Shown: positions 27,390 through 36,791, numbered from the stretch's first letter. The stretch is DNA of 64,000 nucleotides from Thaumasiovibrio sp043421945 (GCA_043421945.1 JBHOGO010000004.1:1-64000); one strand, 5' to 3'. Numbers and translations: made by a program. Notes: generated from the sequence alone by a model not told the origin.

Positions 27390-28046
27390 ATGGCTTCATT
27401 GATTCGTTATATGAACACGTTGTTGCTTGGTTTTTCCGCCATGACACTGAGTACAGAAGCCCTTGCCCAGCAGGAGCAAGTCGAGTTTCTGTGTCAGGCG
27501 GGGGGGCATGAACACAATGTTACCGTCAAGGTTGCCAGTATACACCGCATGACGACGTTTGATGGACAGATCATGCTTCGGGCTGAAGAGGTCGATTATG
27601 CGCCTTGGCATGGGGTGCTTCTCGAACAATTGGCTGCGATTGGTGTCGGTGAGGATTGTGCCCGTGTCGTGGTAGAAAATAGTGAAATTTACGTTCAGCA
27701 AGCGAATGATGACTCTCAAGTCATGTATGTCTACTTTGATTTTGATAAGGCTAATTTAACCTCGCAGGCTCGACAGGCCTTAAATTCGCGCCTTGCACTA
27801 TTAACAGCAGCTGAACCTGTCATCATCAGTGGTCATACTGATAATGTGGGGACGCGAAAGTACAACTTAAATTTGGGGCTTGCTCGTGCAGAAACGGTAC
27901 AACAATACCTGCTTTCTCATGGTGCCTCCGAGAAAGCAATCATGATTGAAAGCTATGGGGAGTCGGCTCCTGTGATGGATAACCGAGATTCGTCTGGCCG
28001 CCAGAAAAATCGGCGTGTTGCTATTAAGTGGCTTATCGAACCCTAG
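27390..28046 (+). CDS. OmpA-family protein of the Tad locus
   Basis: 218 residues with a signal peptide ending in ALAQ. The C-terminal half is an OmpA-like peptidoglycan-binding domain: YFDFDKANLTSQA, ISGHTDNVGTRKYNLNLGLARA and SYGESAP lead into RQKNRRVAI. The N-terminal half has two Cys residues and no recognised domain. OmpA-like genes often close tad loci and may tie the machine to the cell wall. The TAG stop lies in the first unit of a 7-bp tandem repeat. Confidence 0.9.
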   Translation: MASLIRYMNTLLLGFSAMTLSTEALAQQEQVEFLCQAGGHEHNVTVKVASIHRMTTFDGQIMLRAEEVDYAPWHGVLLEQLAAIGVGEDCARVVVENSEIYVQQANDDSQVMYVYFDFDKANLTSQARQALNSRLALLTAAEPVIISGHTDNVGTRKYNLNLGLARAETVQQYLLSHGASEKAIMIESYGESAPVMDNRDSSGRQKNRRVAIKWLIEP

Positions 28047-28091
28047 AGACTAGAGACTAGAGACTAGAGACTAGAGACTAGAGACTAGAGA
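28043..28091. repeat. seven perfect copies of a 7-bp repeat (CTAGAGA)n
   Basis: Units start at 28043, 28050, 28057, 28064, 28071, 28078 and 28085 and are identical. Both converging genes end inside it: the OmpA-like gene at 28044-28046 and argO at 28078-28080. The unit contains TAG on both strands, so copy-number change would not alter the upstream protein products. It marks the right edge of the Tad locus. Confidence 0.97.
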
Positions 28092-28689
28092 CCAGCTGAT
28101 AAGCGATAAATAGCATGATGACACCAATGACAATATCGATACCTCGTTGCACTTTTGGCTGGCTTAACAACGGTGCCATTTTTGCAGCGAGTAGCGATAG
28201 CCCGAAGAACCAGGTGAAAGAGGCGATGAGTGTGCCAGTGGCGAAAGCAACACGATCATCATGATCAAATTTCCCTCCAATAGACCCTAGTACGACGACA
28301 GTATCGAGATAGACGTGCGGGTTTAAGACGGTGACAGCTAATGCAGATGCAATCACCATCTTCTTTGATAGTGTACGCTTATCATGTTTTATCTCACTTA
28401 ATTCTGTACGCCAAGCGCGATGCAGCGAACTCAACCCGTAAAGCGAAAGGAATCCCACGCCACCTAAGGTGACCAGTGTGAGTAGCGTTGGGTTACTGGC
28501 AAGTAGAGCCCCGCCGCCAAAGATACCGGCACAAATAAAGATGACATCGCATACGCTGCAAATCATAGCGACCATTAAGTGATGTTGACGCTTAATACCT
28601 TGGTTTAAAACAAAGGCATTTTGAGCACCAATTGGAATGATCATGCTCGCTCCAAGGCCAAAACCTTGTAGGAGTATCCAAAAATTCAT
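28078..28689 (-). CDS. argO: LysE/ArgO-type amino acid exporter
   Basis: 203 residues from ATG 28689, which has AGGGA upstream and gives the family N-terminus MNFWILLQGFGLG; the frame is open 96 bp further. It is an inner-membrane exporter of arginine or lysine with about six helices. IIPIGAQNAFVLNQGIKR and NPHVYLDTVVVLGSIG are the LysE signatures. argO beside yggE is the ancestral arrangement. The regulator gene argP, which lies nearby in Escherichia coli, is not in this neighbourhood. Confidence 0.92.
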   Translation of the reverse strand: MNFWILLQGFGLGASMIIPIGAQNAFVLNQGIKRQHHLMVAMICSVCDVIFICAGIFGGGALLASNPTLLTLVTLGGVGFLSLYGLSSLHRAWRTELSEIKHDKRTLSKKMVIASALAVTVLNPHVYLDTVVVLGSIGGKFDHDDRVAFATGTLIASFTWFFGLSLLAAKMAPLLSQPKVQRGIDIVIGVIMLFIAYQLVSSL

Positions 28690-29013
28690 AGAGTCCCTTT
28701 TGTGTTTATTTGTAGGAAGCTTTCGATGAACAATATCATCGGGGTTAGACCTCAGTGAGTATAACGAATCATTTTTTAATGGCATGAATGATAAACCGGT
28801 GGCGTATTCGATACTATTTTAAGGCTTCACAAGTTCAGCTGCAGTACCACTTTAATAATGGTGTTTACTGAACCATTCTTTTTTCTATCCGTCTATATGC
28901 AAATAGGCTGTTAGCAAAGATGAGTGGTGAGAAAGATGCGAGCTAGAGAACTTCATATTTTTTCCCTATACAGTTCAGCTTCAACAACATATTTCTCACT
29001 TAAGGAGCGCAGT

Positions 29014-29703
29014 ATGACAAAGTGGATCGTGGCATTGGCTATATTGTTATTGAGCCCGCTGACGATGGCGAATCAGCCTGACTTCCCTCATCTTCAAGTT
29101 ACTGGTTTTGGTGAGGTTTCGATGCCTCCAGACAGTGCAACGTTTTCTGTCGAGGTGCAGAAAAGTGCCGTTACGGCTTCAGCAGCAAAGGACGCTGCAG
29201 ACAAAGCAGTATACGCTTTTCTATTACGTTTGAATAATGAAAACGTGAACCGTGATGATATTCAAAGTGCCAATATTCGTTTGTCCCCTGAATATCAATA
29301 TGGTGAAGGTCGGGAGCGTAAACAGACTGGCTTTAGAGCAAGCCGGACAGTCACTGTGATCGTGAGAGATTTAGCCCAGCTAAACCCATTGCTGAATGCC
29401 TCTTTAGGCGATGGTATTGATGCGATTAATAATATTAATATGACCGTCAGTCATGAAGCGGAATATCAACGCCAAGCCCGTCAATTAGCCATTGCTGACG
29501 CGAGACAAAAAGCTAAAGAGATTGCGGCAGGGTTTGATATGAAAGTGGATAGCGTTTGGCAAATTCAATATCAGTCGCATCGCCCCATGCCAATGATGCG
29601 AGGTGTTCTGTTAGCTGACTCAATAGAGAGTAATAGCTACCAAGATTCGAAGATCTCGACGCAAGATACAATATCAGTGATATTTACATTGAAGGATAAG
29701 TAA
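29014..29703 (+). CDS. yggE: SIMPL-domain periplasmic protein YggE
   Basis: 229 residues from ATG 29014, which has AAGGAG upstream and starts a signal peptide ending in TMANQ. The SIMPL domain (DUF541) covers most of the mature protein, with VTGFGEVSMPPDSATFSVEV at its start and AIADARQKAKEIA near residue 165. YggE is linked to lower oxidative stress in Escherichia coli; the mechanism is not known. It shares a bidirectional terminator with serA. Confidence 0.9.
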   Translation: MTKWIVALAILLLSPLTMANQPDFPHLQVTGFGEVSMPPDSATFSVEVQKSAVTASAAKDAADKAVYAFLLRLNNENVNRDDIQSANIRLSPEYQYGEGRERKQTGFRASRTVTVIVRDLAQLNPLLNASLGDGIDAINNINMTVSHEAEYQRQARQLAIADARQKAKEIAAGFDMKVDSVWQIQYQSHRPMPMMRGVLLADSIESNSYQDSKISTQDTISVIFTLKDK

Positions 29704-29814
29704 GCAACATGAGCTGCTGTTTCCAGCGCAAAACTGGTTCAGCGGTTGCTCTTACAGGCTTCAATCACTTTTGAGTCTCGCTTTGGCAACAAAAACATCC
29801 ACATAACGACAAAT

Positions 29815-29844
29815 AAAAAGGCTTGCGCTCGCGCAAGCCTTTTT
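29815..29844. terminator. bidirectional terminator between yggE and serA
   Basis: A perfect 14-bp stem (AAAAAGGCTTGCGC / GCGCAAGCCTTTTT) with a two-base loop gives T-runs on both strands. Confidence 0.93.
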
Positions 29845-29867
29845 CTGTCTGTACTTAGGAGTTTTCG

Positions 29868-31097
29868 TTAGTGAAGGATACGCGCTCGGATTGTCCCTTC
29901 GATAGCTTTAAGCTTTTCGAGAGCTTCGGCACTTCGCTCAGTCTCAACATCAATAACAACATAACCGATATCAGCACCTGTCTGCAGGTACTGTGCCGCG
30001 ATATTGATCCCTTCTTCTGCAAATATCGAGGTGATTTGCAGCATGATACCCGGTTTATTTTGGTGGATATGCAGCAGGCGAGAACAGTCTTTATGTTCTG
30101 GTAGTGATACTTCTGGTGTATTGACAGCTGAGAGCGTAGAGCCGTTATCTGAATATTTAACCAGCTTACCCGCGACTTCTAGCCCAATATTTTGTTGTGC
30201 TTCTTGGGTCGAGCCACCGACATGTGGAGTCAGTAGTACGTTATCAAAAGCCAGCAGTGGTGATTCAAATGCTTCCTTGTTTGTTTTTGGCTCGACAGGG
30301 AATACGTCAATAGCAGCACCAGCAATATGCTTGCTTTCTAAGGCACCACACAGAGCGTCGATATCGACAACGGTACCACGTGCGGCATTAATGAAAACAG
30401 AGCCCGGTTTCATGCGAGCAAATTCTTCTACTCCCATCATGTCTTGGGTTCCTTTTGTCTCTGGTACGTGCAGTGAAATGACATCACACTTATTCAGCAG
30501 CTCCGTCATTGAGAAAATTTGCGTTGCATTACCGAGTGATAGTTTGTTTTCTATATCATAGAAATAGACACGCATACCAAGGTTTTCAGCAAGGATACCG
30601 AGCTGTGTACCAATGTGGCCATAGCCAATGATGCCGAGATTTTTACCGCGGGCTTCAAAAGACTGATCTGCTGATTTCAACCAACCCCCACGATGCGCTA
30701 ATGCGTTTTTCTCTGGTACACCACGGAGTAAGAGAATAATCTCGCCGAGGACAAGTTCAGCAACAGAACGTGTATTAGAGAAAGGAGCATTAAATACTGG
30801 AATACCACGGTCCATCGCGGCCTTGAGGTCAACTTGGTTGGTACCAATGCAGAAACAACCGACGGCTGCGAGTTTTTGAGCAGAGGCAAAGACCTCTTCA
30901 GTCAACTGCGTGCGTGAACGTATACCAACAAAGTGCGCATCTTTAATCGCATCCTTTAGCTCGTCTCCCGATAATGAGCCTTTATGATAATCAATATTGC
31001 TGTATCCAGCGGCTTTGAAAATCTCAACAGCTGAAGGGTGTACGCCTTCTAAAAGAAGAATTTTGATTTTGGCTTTATCGAGAGAAAATTTTGTCAT
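29868..31097 (-). CDS. serA: D-3-phosphoglycerate dehydrogenase
   Basis: 409 residues, equal in size to the Escherichia coli enzyme. It oxidises 3-phosphoglycerate with NAD, the first step of serine synthesis. The NAD-binding motif GIIGYGHIGTQLG lies near residue 155, and the catalytic LLTPHVGGST near 290. A C-terminal ACT domain (about 335-409) supplies serine feedback inhibition. AAGGA precedes the start. The serA-rpiA-fau order is conserved. Confidence 0.97.
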   Translation of the reverse strand: MTKFSLDKAKIKILLLEGVHPSAVEIFKAAGYSNIDYHKGSLSGDELKDAIKDAHFVGIRSRTQLTEEVFASAQKLAAVGCFCIGTNQVDLKAAMDRGIPVFNAPFSNTRSVAELVLGEIILLLRGVPEKNALAHRGGWLKSADQSFEARGKNLGIIGYGHIGTQLGILAENLGMRVYFYDIENKLSLGNATQIFSMTELLNKCDVISLHVPETKGTQDMMGVEEFARMKPGSVFINAARGTVVDIDALCGALESKHIAGAAIDVFPVEPKTNKEAFESPLLAFDNVLLTPHVGGSTQEAQQNIGLEVAGKLVKYSDNGSTLSAVNTPEVSLPEHKDCSRLLHIHQNKPGIMLQITSIFAEEGINIAAQYLQTGADIGYVVIDVETERSAEALEKLKAIEGTIRARILH

Positions 31098-31277
31098 TGG
31101 TTTTCGTCCTTAAATAACATGCTCATATGCGGGGCAATCGACGAACTCTTGCTCTCTTATTAAGGGGAGTGTACCTAACTACCAGTTTGCGTGGTGGAGT
31201 GGTGACGTTAACGATTGCGTTCACACAAAATAACAAAGTTTTCGCAACTGTGGTAAGAATTTTACGGAATAGATAAG

Positions 31278-31305
31278 AAAAAAACGACGCATTCACGTCG
31301 TTTTT
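31278..31305 (-). terminator. intrinsic terminator of rpiA
   Basis: The stem AAAAACGACG / CGTCGTTTTT is followed on the minus strand by seven T. A second hairpin without T-run (TAGACC / GGTCTA, 31327-31344) lies nearer the rpiA stop. Confidence 0.88.
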
Positions 31306-31353
31306 AGTTGTTAACTTTCAGAATTGTAGACCAGTTTTGGTCTAAGTGTCTGA

Positions 31354-32013
31354 TTATTTGGTTTTTTTAATGACGCCTTCAGGTGTGCCCATCAGCAACA
31401 CATCAGCACCACGGTTTGCAAATAGACCGTTAGTCACGACACCGACGATAGCATTGATTTGAATTTCGAGTGCTTTTGCGTCAGTAATTTTTAAGCTGTG
31501 TACGTCAAGAATGACATTGCCATTATCGGTGACGACACCTTCGCGATAAACAGGGTCGCCGCCAAGTTTCACTAATTCGCGAGCCACGTAAGAGCGAGCC
31601 ATTGGGATCACTTCTACAGGCAGTGGAAATTGACCCATCACAGGGACATCTTTTGTGTTATCAACGATACAAACAAACTTTTCAGAAATGGCAGCAACAA
31701 TCTTCTCACGAGTTAGCGCTGCACCACCGCCTTTGATCATGTCGAAGTCAGGGTTAATCTCATCGGCACCATCGACATAAATGTCTAGGCTGCTAATGTC
31801 GTTTGCATCGAATACTTCAATGCCAAGTTCTTTTAGGCGTTCTGTTGACGCAACAGAGCTTGATACAGCACCTTTGATGTCATCTTTAACAGTATTAAGT
31901 GCATCGATAAAGTGGTTAACGGTTGAACCTGTACCAACACCAACAATACTTCCAGGTTGTACGTATTCTAGTGCTGCCCAACCAGCAGCTTTTTTCATCT
32001 CATCTTGCGTCAT
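31354..32013 (-). CDS. rpiA: ribose-5-phosphate isomerase A
   Basis: 219 residues from ATG 32013, preceded by AAGGTGA; a GTG three codons upstream is also open. It interconverts ribose 5-phosphate and ribulose 5-phosphate in the pentose phosphate pathway. [40 protein letters not shown] and [13 protein letters not shown] are all intact. It supplies the same pathway as tkt at 8.9 kb. Confidence 0.97.
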   Translation of the reverse strand: MTQDEMKKAAGWAALEYVQPGSIVGVGTGSTVNHFIDALNTVKDDIKGAVSSSVASTERLKELGIEVFDANDISSLDIYVDGADEINPDFDMIKGGGAALTREKIVAAISEKFVCIVDNTKDVPVMGQFPLPVEVIPMARSYVARELVKLGGDPVYREGVVTDNGNVILDVHSLKITDAKALEIQINAIVGVVTNGLFANRGADVLLMGTPEGVIKKTK

Positions 32014-32179
32014 TCTCTTCACCTTTTTTAGCAGACAGCCACCTTAGATGTGCGCGATTATAGCGGAGTTAAACGTTTTCGCCACTCCTAATCACCGCAA
32101 ATGTCGACATAATTGCTACTTATCTATCGTTGCCCACGAAATGTATTTCGAGCAAATTCAAACAGCGACGGCGCTAACG

Positions 32180-32884
32180 TTATTGCTCTCTCCATTGCCA
32201 ACTTTTTGAAGGGGTCAAGATAGCTGGTAAAGGGATATCCCAGCTCTCTTCAGGCAGTCGGTCGACTTGTTGGCAATCGTGAGCCAAACCAAGGATCTTG
32301 GGAGGAGTCATTTTTACTAGTGATGAGGAGTTTTTAGCTTGAGGTGTCACTTGAAGTATAGCGGGCTGGAAAGGTGCGAGTGTACGATCGTAAAAACCGC
32401 CGCCCATGCCTAATCGCTGTCCGCGATCATCAAAGGCAACCAGTGGGGTACAAATAAGATCGAGTTCACCAGTAGGGATGACCTCTTGCACATTGAGGCG
32501 GGGCTCGGGGATACCAAACTGATTATTGTATAGTGGCGTACTCTCGGTATAGCGTAGAAACAGAAGATGCCCTTTTGTAAATGGGTGTACAACAGGTAAA
32601 TAGACTTGCTTACCGCACGCCCATAGCCACTGAATGACATCGATAGGGTCTATTTCACCATCATTAACAAGATAAATTGCGATCTTGTTTGCCGAGGCAA
32701 AAAAGGGGTGGGACTGAGCTTGCTTGAGAAGTTGCAGCGACGCTTGCTGCTGCTCGTCTGCTGAAAGCCGGAGTCGGCGCTGGCGGATCTCTTGGCGTAA
32801 CCGCTGGCGGTCTGTTTGATGTGCGACTGATTGAGAATGATTTGTGGTGTTGTTCGAGTGGGTCGGTGACATCCTAGTCTGCAT
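32180..32884 (-). CDS. fau: 5-formyltetrahydrofolate cyclo-ligase family protein
   Basis: Up to 234 residues; the start is uncertain between ATG 32884 and ATG 32872, and the first 25 residues are poorly conserved. The enzyme converts 5-formyltetrahydrofolate to 5,10-methenyltetrahydrofolate with ATP. IRQRRLRLSADEQ near the N-terminus and the C-terminal GQRLGMGGGFYDRTLA phosphate-binding loop are typical. It lies directly downstream of the 6S RNA gene, as in Escherichia coli, where the two are co-transcribed. Confidence 0.93.
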   Translation of the reverse strand: MQTRMSPTHSNNTTNHSQSVAHQTDRQRLRQEIRQRRLRLSADEQQQASLQLLKQAQSHPFFASANKIAIYLVNDGEIDPIDVIQWLWACGKQVYLPVVHPFTKGHLLFLRYTESTPLYNNQFGIPEPRLNVQEVIPTGELDLICTPLVAFDDRGQRLGMGGGFYDRTLAPFQPAILQVTPQAKNSSSLVKMTPPKILGLAHDCQQVDRLPEESWDIPLPAILTPSKSWQWREQ

Positions 32885-33044
32885 CCTTTTACTCTCAATT
32901 CGTCATCCGAGTGGAGAAAAGTGCGGTCGCTATATCGCCTTTAAATCATATCGCCCTTTAATCATACCGTGTGTAATGCGATGACGAACATTCAATGCTT
33001 GTTGATTGAATGTGATGGTGACGAAACTTGTCACATTAGAAAGG

Positions 33045-33228
33045 GGGTACCCCAGAGTGCCGTTGCGAATTTAGGCCCTTGAACCAGATGTTCAAGGTGG
33101 ACTCACAACACCAACCGTAGGCTTCTCAGTCGGGCTGAGCTTGCTCAATAGCTGATTAAAGTGTGTCCTGGTTTTTTGCTTATCGGCTCGGGGACGTTAA
33201 TTCACTGACGTACACCCCAGGGTAAATC
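33045..33228 (-). ncRNA. ssrS: 6S RNA
   Basis: On the minus strand the 5' end ACCCTGGGGTGTACG pairs with the 3' end GGCACTCTGGGGT. Conserved internal segments include CCCCGAGCCGATA, GAGAAGCC and the hairpin CCTTGAAC-N5-GTTCAAGG, with the bulged central region between. 6S RNA binds sigma-70 RNA polymerase holoenzyme in stationary phase. Its place between zapA and fau is the standard gammaproteobacterial location. The ends are approximate to a few bases. Confidence 0.92.
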
Positions 33229-33246
33229 TATTTTTCAGCAGCGCAA

Positions 33247-33570
33247 TTATTTTTGCAGTGCTGTTGGTTCTTTTCGCAGCGTTGCAGCTAATGCACGACC
33301 AAGTATGTCATCCATTTTACCGAGTCGGGTGGACATATCCCAATCGACCGACTGGTGCGCTTTACGCTCGTCATGCAATTCATGGCAAATATTCAATGCA
33401 GCAAAAATTAGCAAATGCTCTGTGTTGGTAACTTTAGTGCGTTGTGACAGTGCCTGCAAGCGACTATCAAAATCGGTTGCGGCTTCCCGGAGCGCATCTT
33501 CCTGACCTACCGGGCAGTTCACTTTGAGCATCTTGCCCATAATTTGTATTTCGACTGCTTGAGTACTCAT
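33247..33570 (-). CDS. zapA: cell division protein ZapA
   Basis: 107 residues. ZapA binds and crosslinks FtsZ protofilaments at the division ring. The N-terminal VEIQIMGKMLKVNCPVGQED and the helix with TNTEHLLIFAALNICHEL are the family signature. It is transcribed toward ssrS and fau and is divergent from ygfB. An AAGG lies too close to the ATG to be a good site; GGGAG further upstream may serve. Confidence 0.95.
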   Translation of the reverse strand: MSTQAVEIQIMGKMLKVNCPVGQEDALREAATDFDSRLQALSQRTKVTNTEHLLIFAALNICHELHDERKAHQSVDWDMSTRLGKMDDILGRALAATLRKEPTALQK

Positions 33571-33791
33571 GCCTTACATTGCTCCCGCTAGCGTCCTTTG
33601 TCTGCTGCGACTGGATGAGACTATAGGTAATGCGACCCTAGGAATCAAGCATCTAACGCGTTGTTTGTGATGAATTGGTGCTGAGTAATCATCATTTAAC
33701 CAGCTTGCCGCAAACATAGCCAGTCTCGTTAGCACGAAACTGGGGGAAGTGGTAGCATTGGAGTATTCTAAGTAATCATTGAGAACCCGTC

Positions 33792-34364
33792 ATGAGTGAA
33801 GTTCAACTACCTCAATTTGTCGCCCTAGAAAATAGTTTACAGCAGCATGGATTGCCTGTTTCACCTTCTGAGTTACAAGGATTGTTAACAGGATTAATTT
33901 GTGCCGGTCATGCTTTTGACGACAAAAGTTATTTGAATGCTGTTGCTGATTTTGCCAATGAAGGCAAATCGTTGAGTGATGAAGCTTCACGTACCACGCA
34001 GCTGATCTTTGACCTAGCAACGGAAGAGCTCACCAGCGATGAGCTTGGATTTAGTTTATTACTGCCGGATGATGATGTTGAGTTGGTCGAGCGCGGTGAG
34101 CACTTTAGCGAGTGGGTTAGTGCATTCTTGTCAGGCATGGGTTTGATGGACTTGAAAGCGAAATCATTATCTGAGGATGTGAATGAGGCCCTTGCTGATT
34201 TACAAGAGATTGCACAAATGGGCATTGATGAAGACGATGATATGTCTGAACAGGCGCAATTGTTCGAGCAAGTGGTTGAGCACGTAAGAATGTGTGCAAT
34301 GACCTGCTTTGCAGAGCTAGGGCAACGCCCTGAAGAGCCGCAAACGCCACCGACTATTCACTAG
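33792..34364 (+). CDS. ygfB: UPF0149 family protein YgfB
   Basis: 190 residues of the YecA/YgfB (UPF0149) family: SPSELQGLLTGLICAG near residue 20, WVSAFLSGMG near 110 and an acidic C-terminus. It is divergent from zapA and immediately upstream of ubiH. In Pseudomonas a YgfB homologue affects beta-lactamase regulation; the general function is unclear. In Escherichia coli pepP lies between ygfB and ubiH, but not here. Confidence 0.92.
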   Translation: MSEVQLPQFVALENSLQQHGLPVSPSELQGLLTGLICAGHAFDDKSYLNAVADFANEGKSLSDEASRTTQLIFDLATEELTSDELGFSLLLPDDDVELVERGEHFSEWVSAFLSGMGLMDLKAKSLSEDVNEALADLQEIAQMGIDEDDDMSEQAQLFEQVVEHVRMCAMTCFAELGQRPEEPQTPPTIH

Positions 34365-34398
34365 TCTTCTTTTCGCTAACAGACACAAGGAGTGGTGC

Positions 34399-35589
34399 GT
34401 GATAGAGTTTGATGTCGTTATTGCGGGTGGTGCAATGGCGGGCGCCACGCTCGCCTTATCATTGGCAAAACAGCAGCCGTCGTTATCTATCGCTGTTATT
34501 GAAGCGTTTCCGTCTCATACAGAATCGCATCCGGGTTATGACGCTCGCAGTATTGCTTTGGCGCATGGTTCGGTGCGCCTGTTGTCACAATGGGGGCTTT
34601 GGGACGGCATGTCTCCCCATGCTACGGCTATTCAGCATATTCATGTTTCAGACAAAGGGCATGCTGGCATCACTCGTGTTGATGCCAAGCAACACAATGT
34701 TGAAGCTTTGGGCTATGTTGTCGAGTTGGCTTCAGTGGGGCAGTACTATGCCTCTTTATTGGATGCTGCCGATAACGTTACCCAGTTCTGCCCTGATTCA
34801 ATCCAATCTCTGAAGGCTGAAGCGTCAGGGTATTCTCTTATCTTAAATAGTGGTGCTGCCCTTTCAACACGATTATTAGTCGCTGCTGATGGCGGACAGT
34901 CGCACGTTTCAAACTTACTCGGCATCGAGTCCTCAGCCTATGATTTCAACCAAGTGGCACTCATCGCAAATGTGACGACAGCAGTGAATCATCAAGGCAA
35001 GGCGTTCGAGCGCTTCACTGAAAATGGACCACTGGCGATGTTGCCGATGAGTGAAGGTCGTAGTTCGCTCGTCTGGTGCATGTCTGCCGCTGAAGCCGCT
35101 CGCATGCAGCAAGAAGATGACGAGGTGTTCTTACAGGCTTTACAACAAGCCTTTGGCTGGCGACTTGGTGCATTAACAAAAACAGGTCAGCGTGATTGCT
35201 ACCCATTGGTATTGCGACAGCGAAATGCGCTCATTGCCCATCATGCCGTGGTTATTGGTAATGCGGCGCAATCATTACACCCCATCGCTGGGCAAGGGTT
35301 CAATCTAGGGCTGCGTGATGTTGCCGCGCTTGTCAAGGCGGTTACTGAGGCAACAGAGATCTCTACAGAGTCCATCGGATCGGTTGAGATGCTGCAGCGT
35401 TACCAACAACGCCGTCAGGTAGACCGACAAAAAACAGTGCAATTAACCAGTAGCTTAGTGAGTTTATTCTCAACGTCTTCATTCCCATTTGTTGTTGGCC
35501 GTAATCTTGGTTTGATGGCGATGGGGCAGTGTGGTGCACTTCAACTACCACTCGTTAAGCACACAATGGGATGGAGAACAAACTTATGA
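34399..35589 (+). CDS. ubiH: 2-octaprenyl-6-methoxyphenol hydroxylase
   Basis: 396 residues from a GTG with AAGGAG upstream. It is an FAD-dependent monooxygenase of ubiquinone synthesis. The FAD motif reads AGGAMAGATLAL at residues 9-20, with Ala where most relatives have the middle Gly of GxGxxG. GNAAQSLHPIAGQGFNLGLRD near residue 290 is the second FAD signature. It overlaps ubiI by 4 bp, so they are co-translated. Confidence 0.94.
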   Translation: MIEFDVVIAGGAMAGATLALSLAKQQPSLSIAVIEAFPSHTESHPGYDARSIALAHGSVRLLSQWGLWDGMSPHATAIQHIHVSDKGHAGITRVDAKQHNVEALGYVVELASVGQYYASLLDAADNVTQFCPDSIQSLKAEASGYSLILNSGAALSTRLLVAADGGQSHVSNLLGIESSAYDFNQVALIANVTTAVNHQGKAFERFTENGPLAMLPMSEGRSSLVWCMSAAEAARMQQEDDEVFLQALQQAFGWRLGALTKTGQRDCYPLVLRQRNALIAHHAVVIGNAAQSLHPIAGQGFNLGLRDVAALVKAVTEATEISTESIGSVEMLQRYQQRRQVDRQKTVQLTSSLVSLFSTSSFPFVVGRNLGLMAMGQCGALQLPLVKHTMGWRTNL

Positions 35590-36791
35590 TTCAACAAGTG
35601 GACATTGCCATCGTCGGAGGTGGCATGGTCGGATTATCGTTAGCCGCTTCATTGGCGCATACCGACTTATCTATTGCCGTCGTGGAAGGCAAAGTGCCTG
35701 AGCCGGCACTAAGCGAACTTCCTGATGTACGTGTATCAGCGTTAAACCATGCGAGTCAGCGATTCTTGACTCACATTGGTGCTTGGGATGGTATTACAGC
35801 CCGCCGAGCCGCTGCTTATCAGAAAATGGCGGTGTGGGAACAGGATGGTTTCGCCAGTATTCAGTTTGATAGTGAAGCATTAGGGCAACCCGATCTCGGG
35901 CATATTGTCGAAAATCGTGTTATTCAACTTGCACTGTGGGATGTCGTTAAAGGGCAAGAGAATGTCGACTTGATGGCACCCGCACGTTGTCAGTCAATGA
36001 CCATGGGAAGTCGTGAAAGCTTTTTGATGTTGGAGGATGGGCGTCAAATTACCGCGAAGCTGGTGGTGGGGGCTGATGGTGCGAACTCTTGGGTTCGTCA
36101 ACAGCAGCAGATTCCGTTAACCAGTTGGGATTATGGCCATCACGCCTTGGTTGCTAATATCCGTACAGCCGAACCTCATCAAGGGACGGCGAGACAGATA
36201 TTTCGCCCTGAAGGGCCATTGGCGTTTTTACCACTCGTCGAGTCTAACCTGTGCTCTATCGTGTGGTCGCTACCGCCGGAGCAAGCAGAGCGATTGACGC
36301 AAATGCCCGTCGAGCAGTTTAACCAACATCTGAGTGTCGCCTTTGATCATCAGCTCGGATTGTGTGAACTAGAAGGCGAGCGCTTTTCGGTGCCGTTAAA
36401 GATGCGCTATGCGCGCGATTTTGCCATGGAACGTTGTGTTCTTATTGGTGATGCCGCACATACGATTCACCCTCTTGCAGGACAAGGTGTCAATTTAGGT
36501 CTGATGGATGCCGCTGCACTCGCTGAGGTTATTTTGGCGTTAGAGGCTGAAAGTGAGGATATTGGGGACTACCGTTTGCTACGTGATTTTGAGCGTTGGA
36601 GAAAAGCGGACGCAGCGCATATGGTGGCGGCAATGGAGGGTTTCAAACAGCTGTTTTCAGGCGCAAATCCATTGAAGCGATTGATTCGCAACAGTGGCAT
36701 GATGGCGGCTTCTCAGTTACCTGGTGTTAAGTCATTGCTGATGCGTAAGGCGCTTGGGGAGCAGGCGACGGTGCCTAGAATGGCGAAGTAA
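35586..36791 (+). CDS. ubiI: 2-octaprenylphenol hydroxylase UbiI (VisC)
   Basis: 401 residues from ATG 35586, chosen because it overlaps the ubiH stop (ATGA), has GGAG upstream and gives the family start MIQQVDIAIVGGGMVG; ATG 35571 is also in frame. It hydroxylates C5 of the ubiquinone ring using FAD. GDAAHTIHPLAGQGVNLGL near residue 295 is the second FAD motif. In Escherichia coli gcvTHP follows; here only gcvH does. Confidence 0.94.
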   Translation: MIQQVDIAIVGGGMVGLSLAASLAHTDLSIAVVEGKVPEPALSELPDVRVSALNHASQRFLTHIGAWDGITARRAAAYQKMAVWEQDGFASIQFDSEALGQPDLGHIVENRVIQLALWDVVKGQENVDLMAPARCQSMTMGSRESFLMLEDGRQITAKLVVGADGANSWVRQQQQIPLTSWDYGHHALVANIRTAEPHQGTARQIFRPEGPLAFLPLVESNLCSIVWSLPPEQAERLTQMPVEQFNQHLSVAFDHQLGLCELEGERFSVPLKMRYARDFAMERCVLIGDAAHTIHPLAGQGVNLGLMDAAALAEVILALEAESEDIGDYRLLRDFERWRKADAAHMVAAMEGFKQLFSGANPLKRLIRNSGMMAASQLPGVKSLLMRKALGEQATVPRMAK

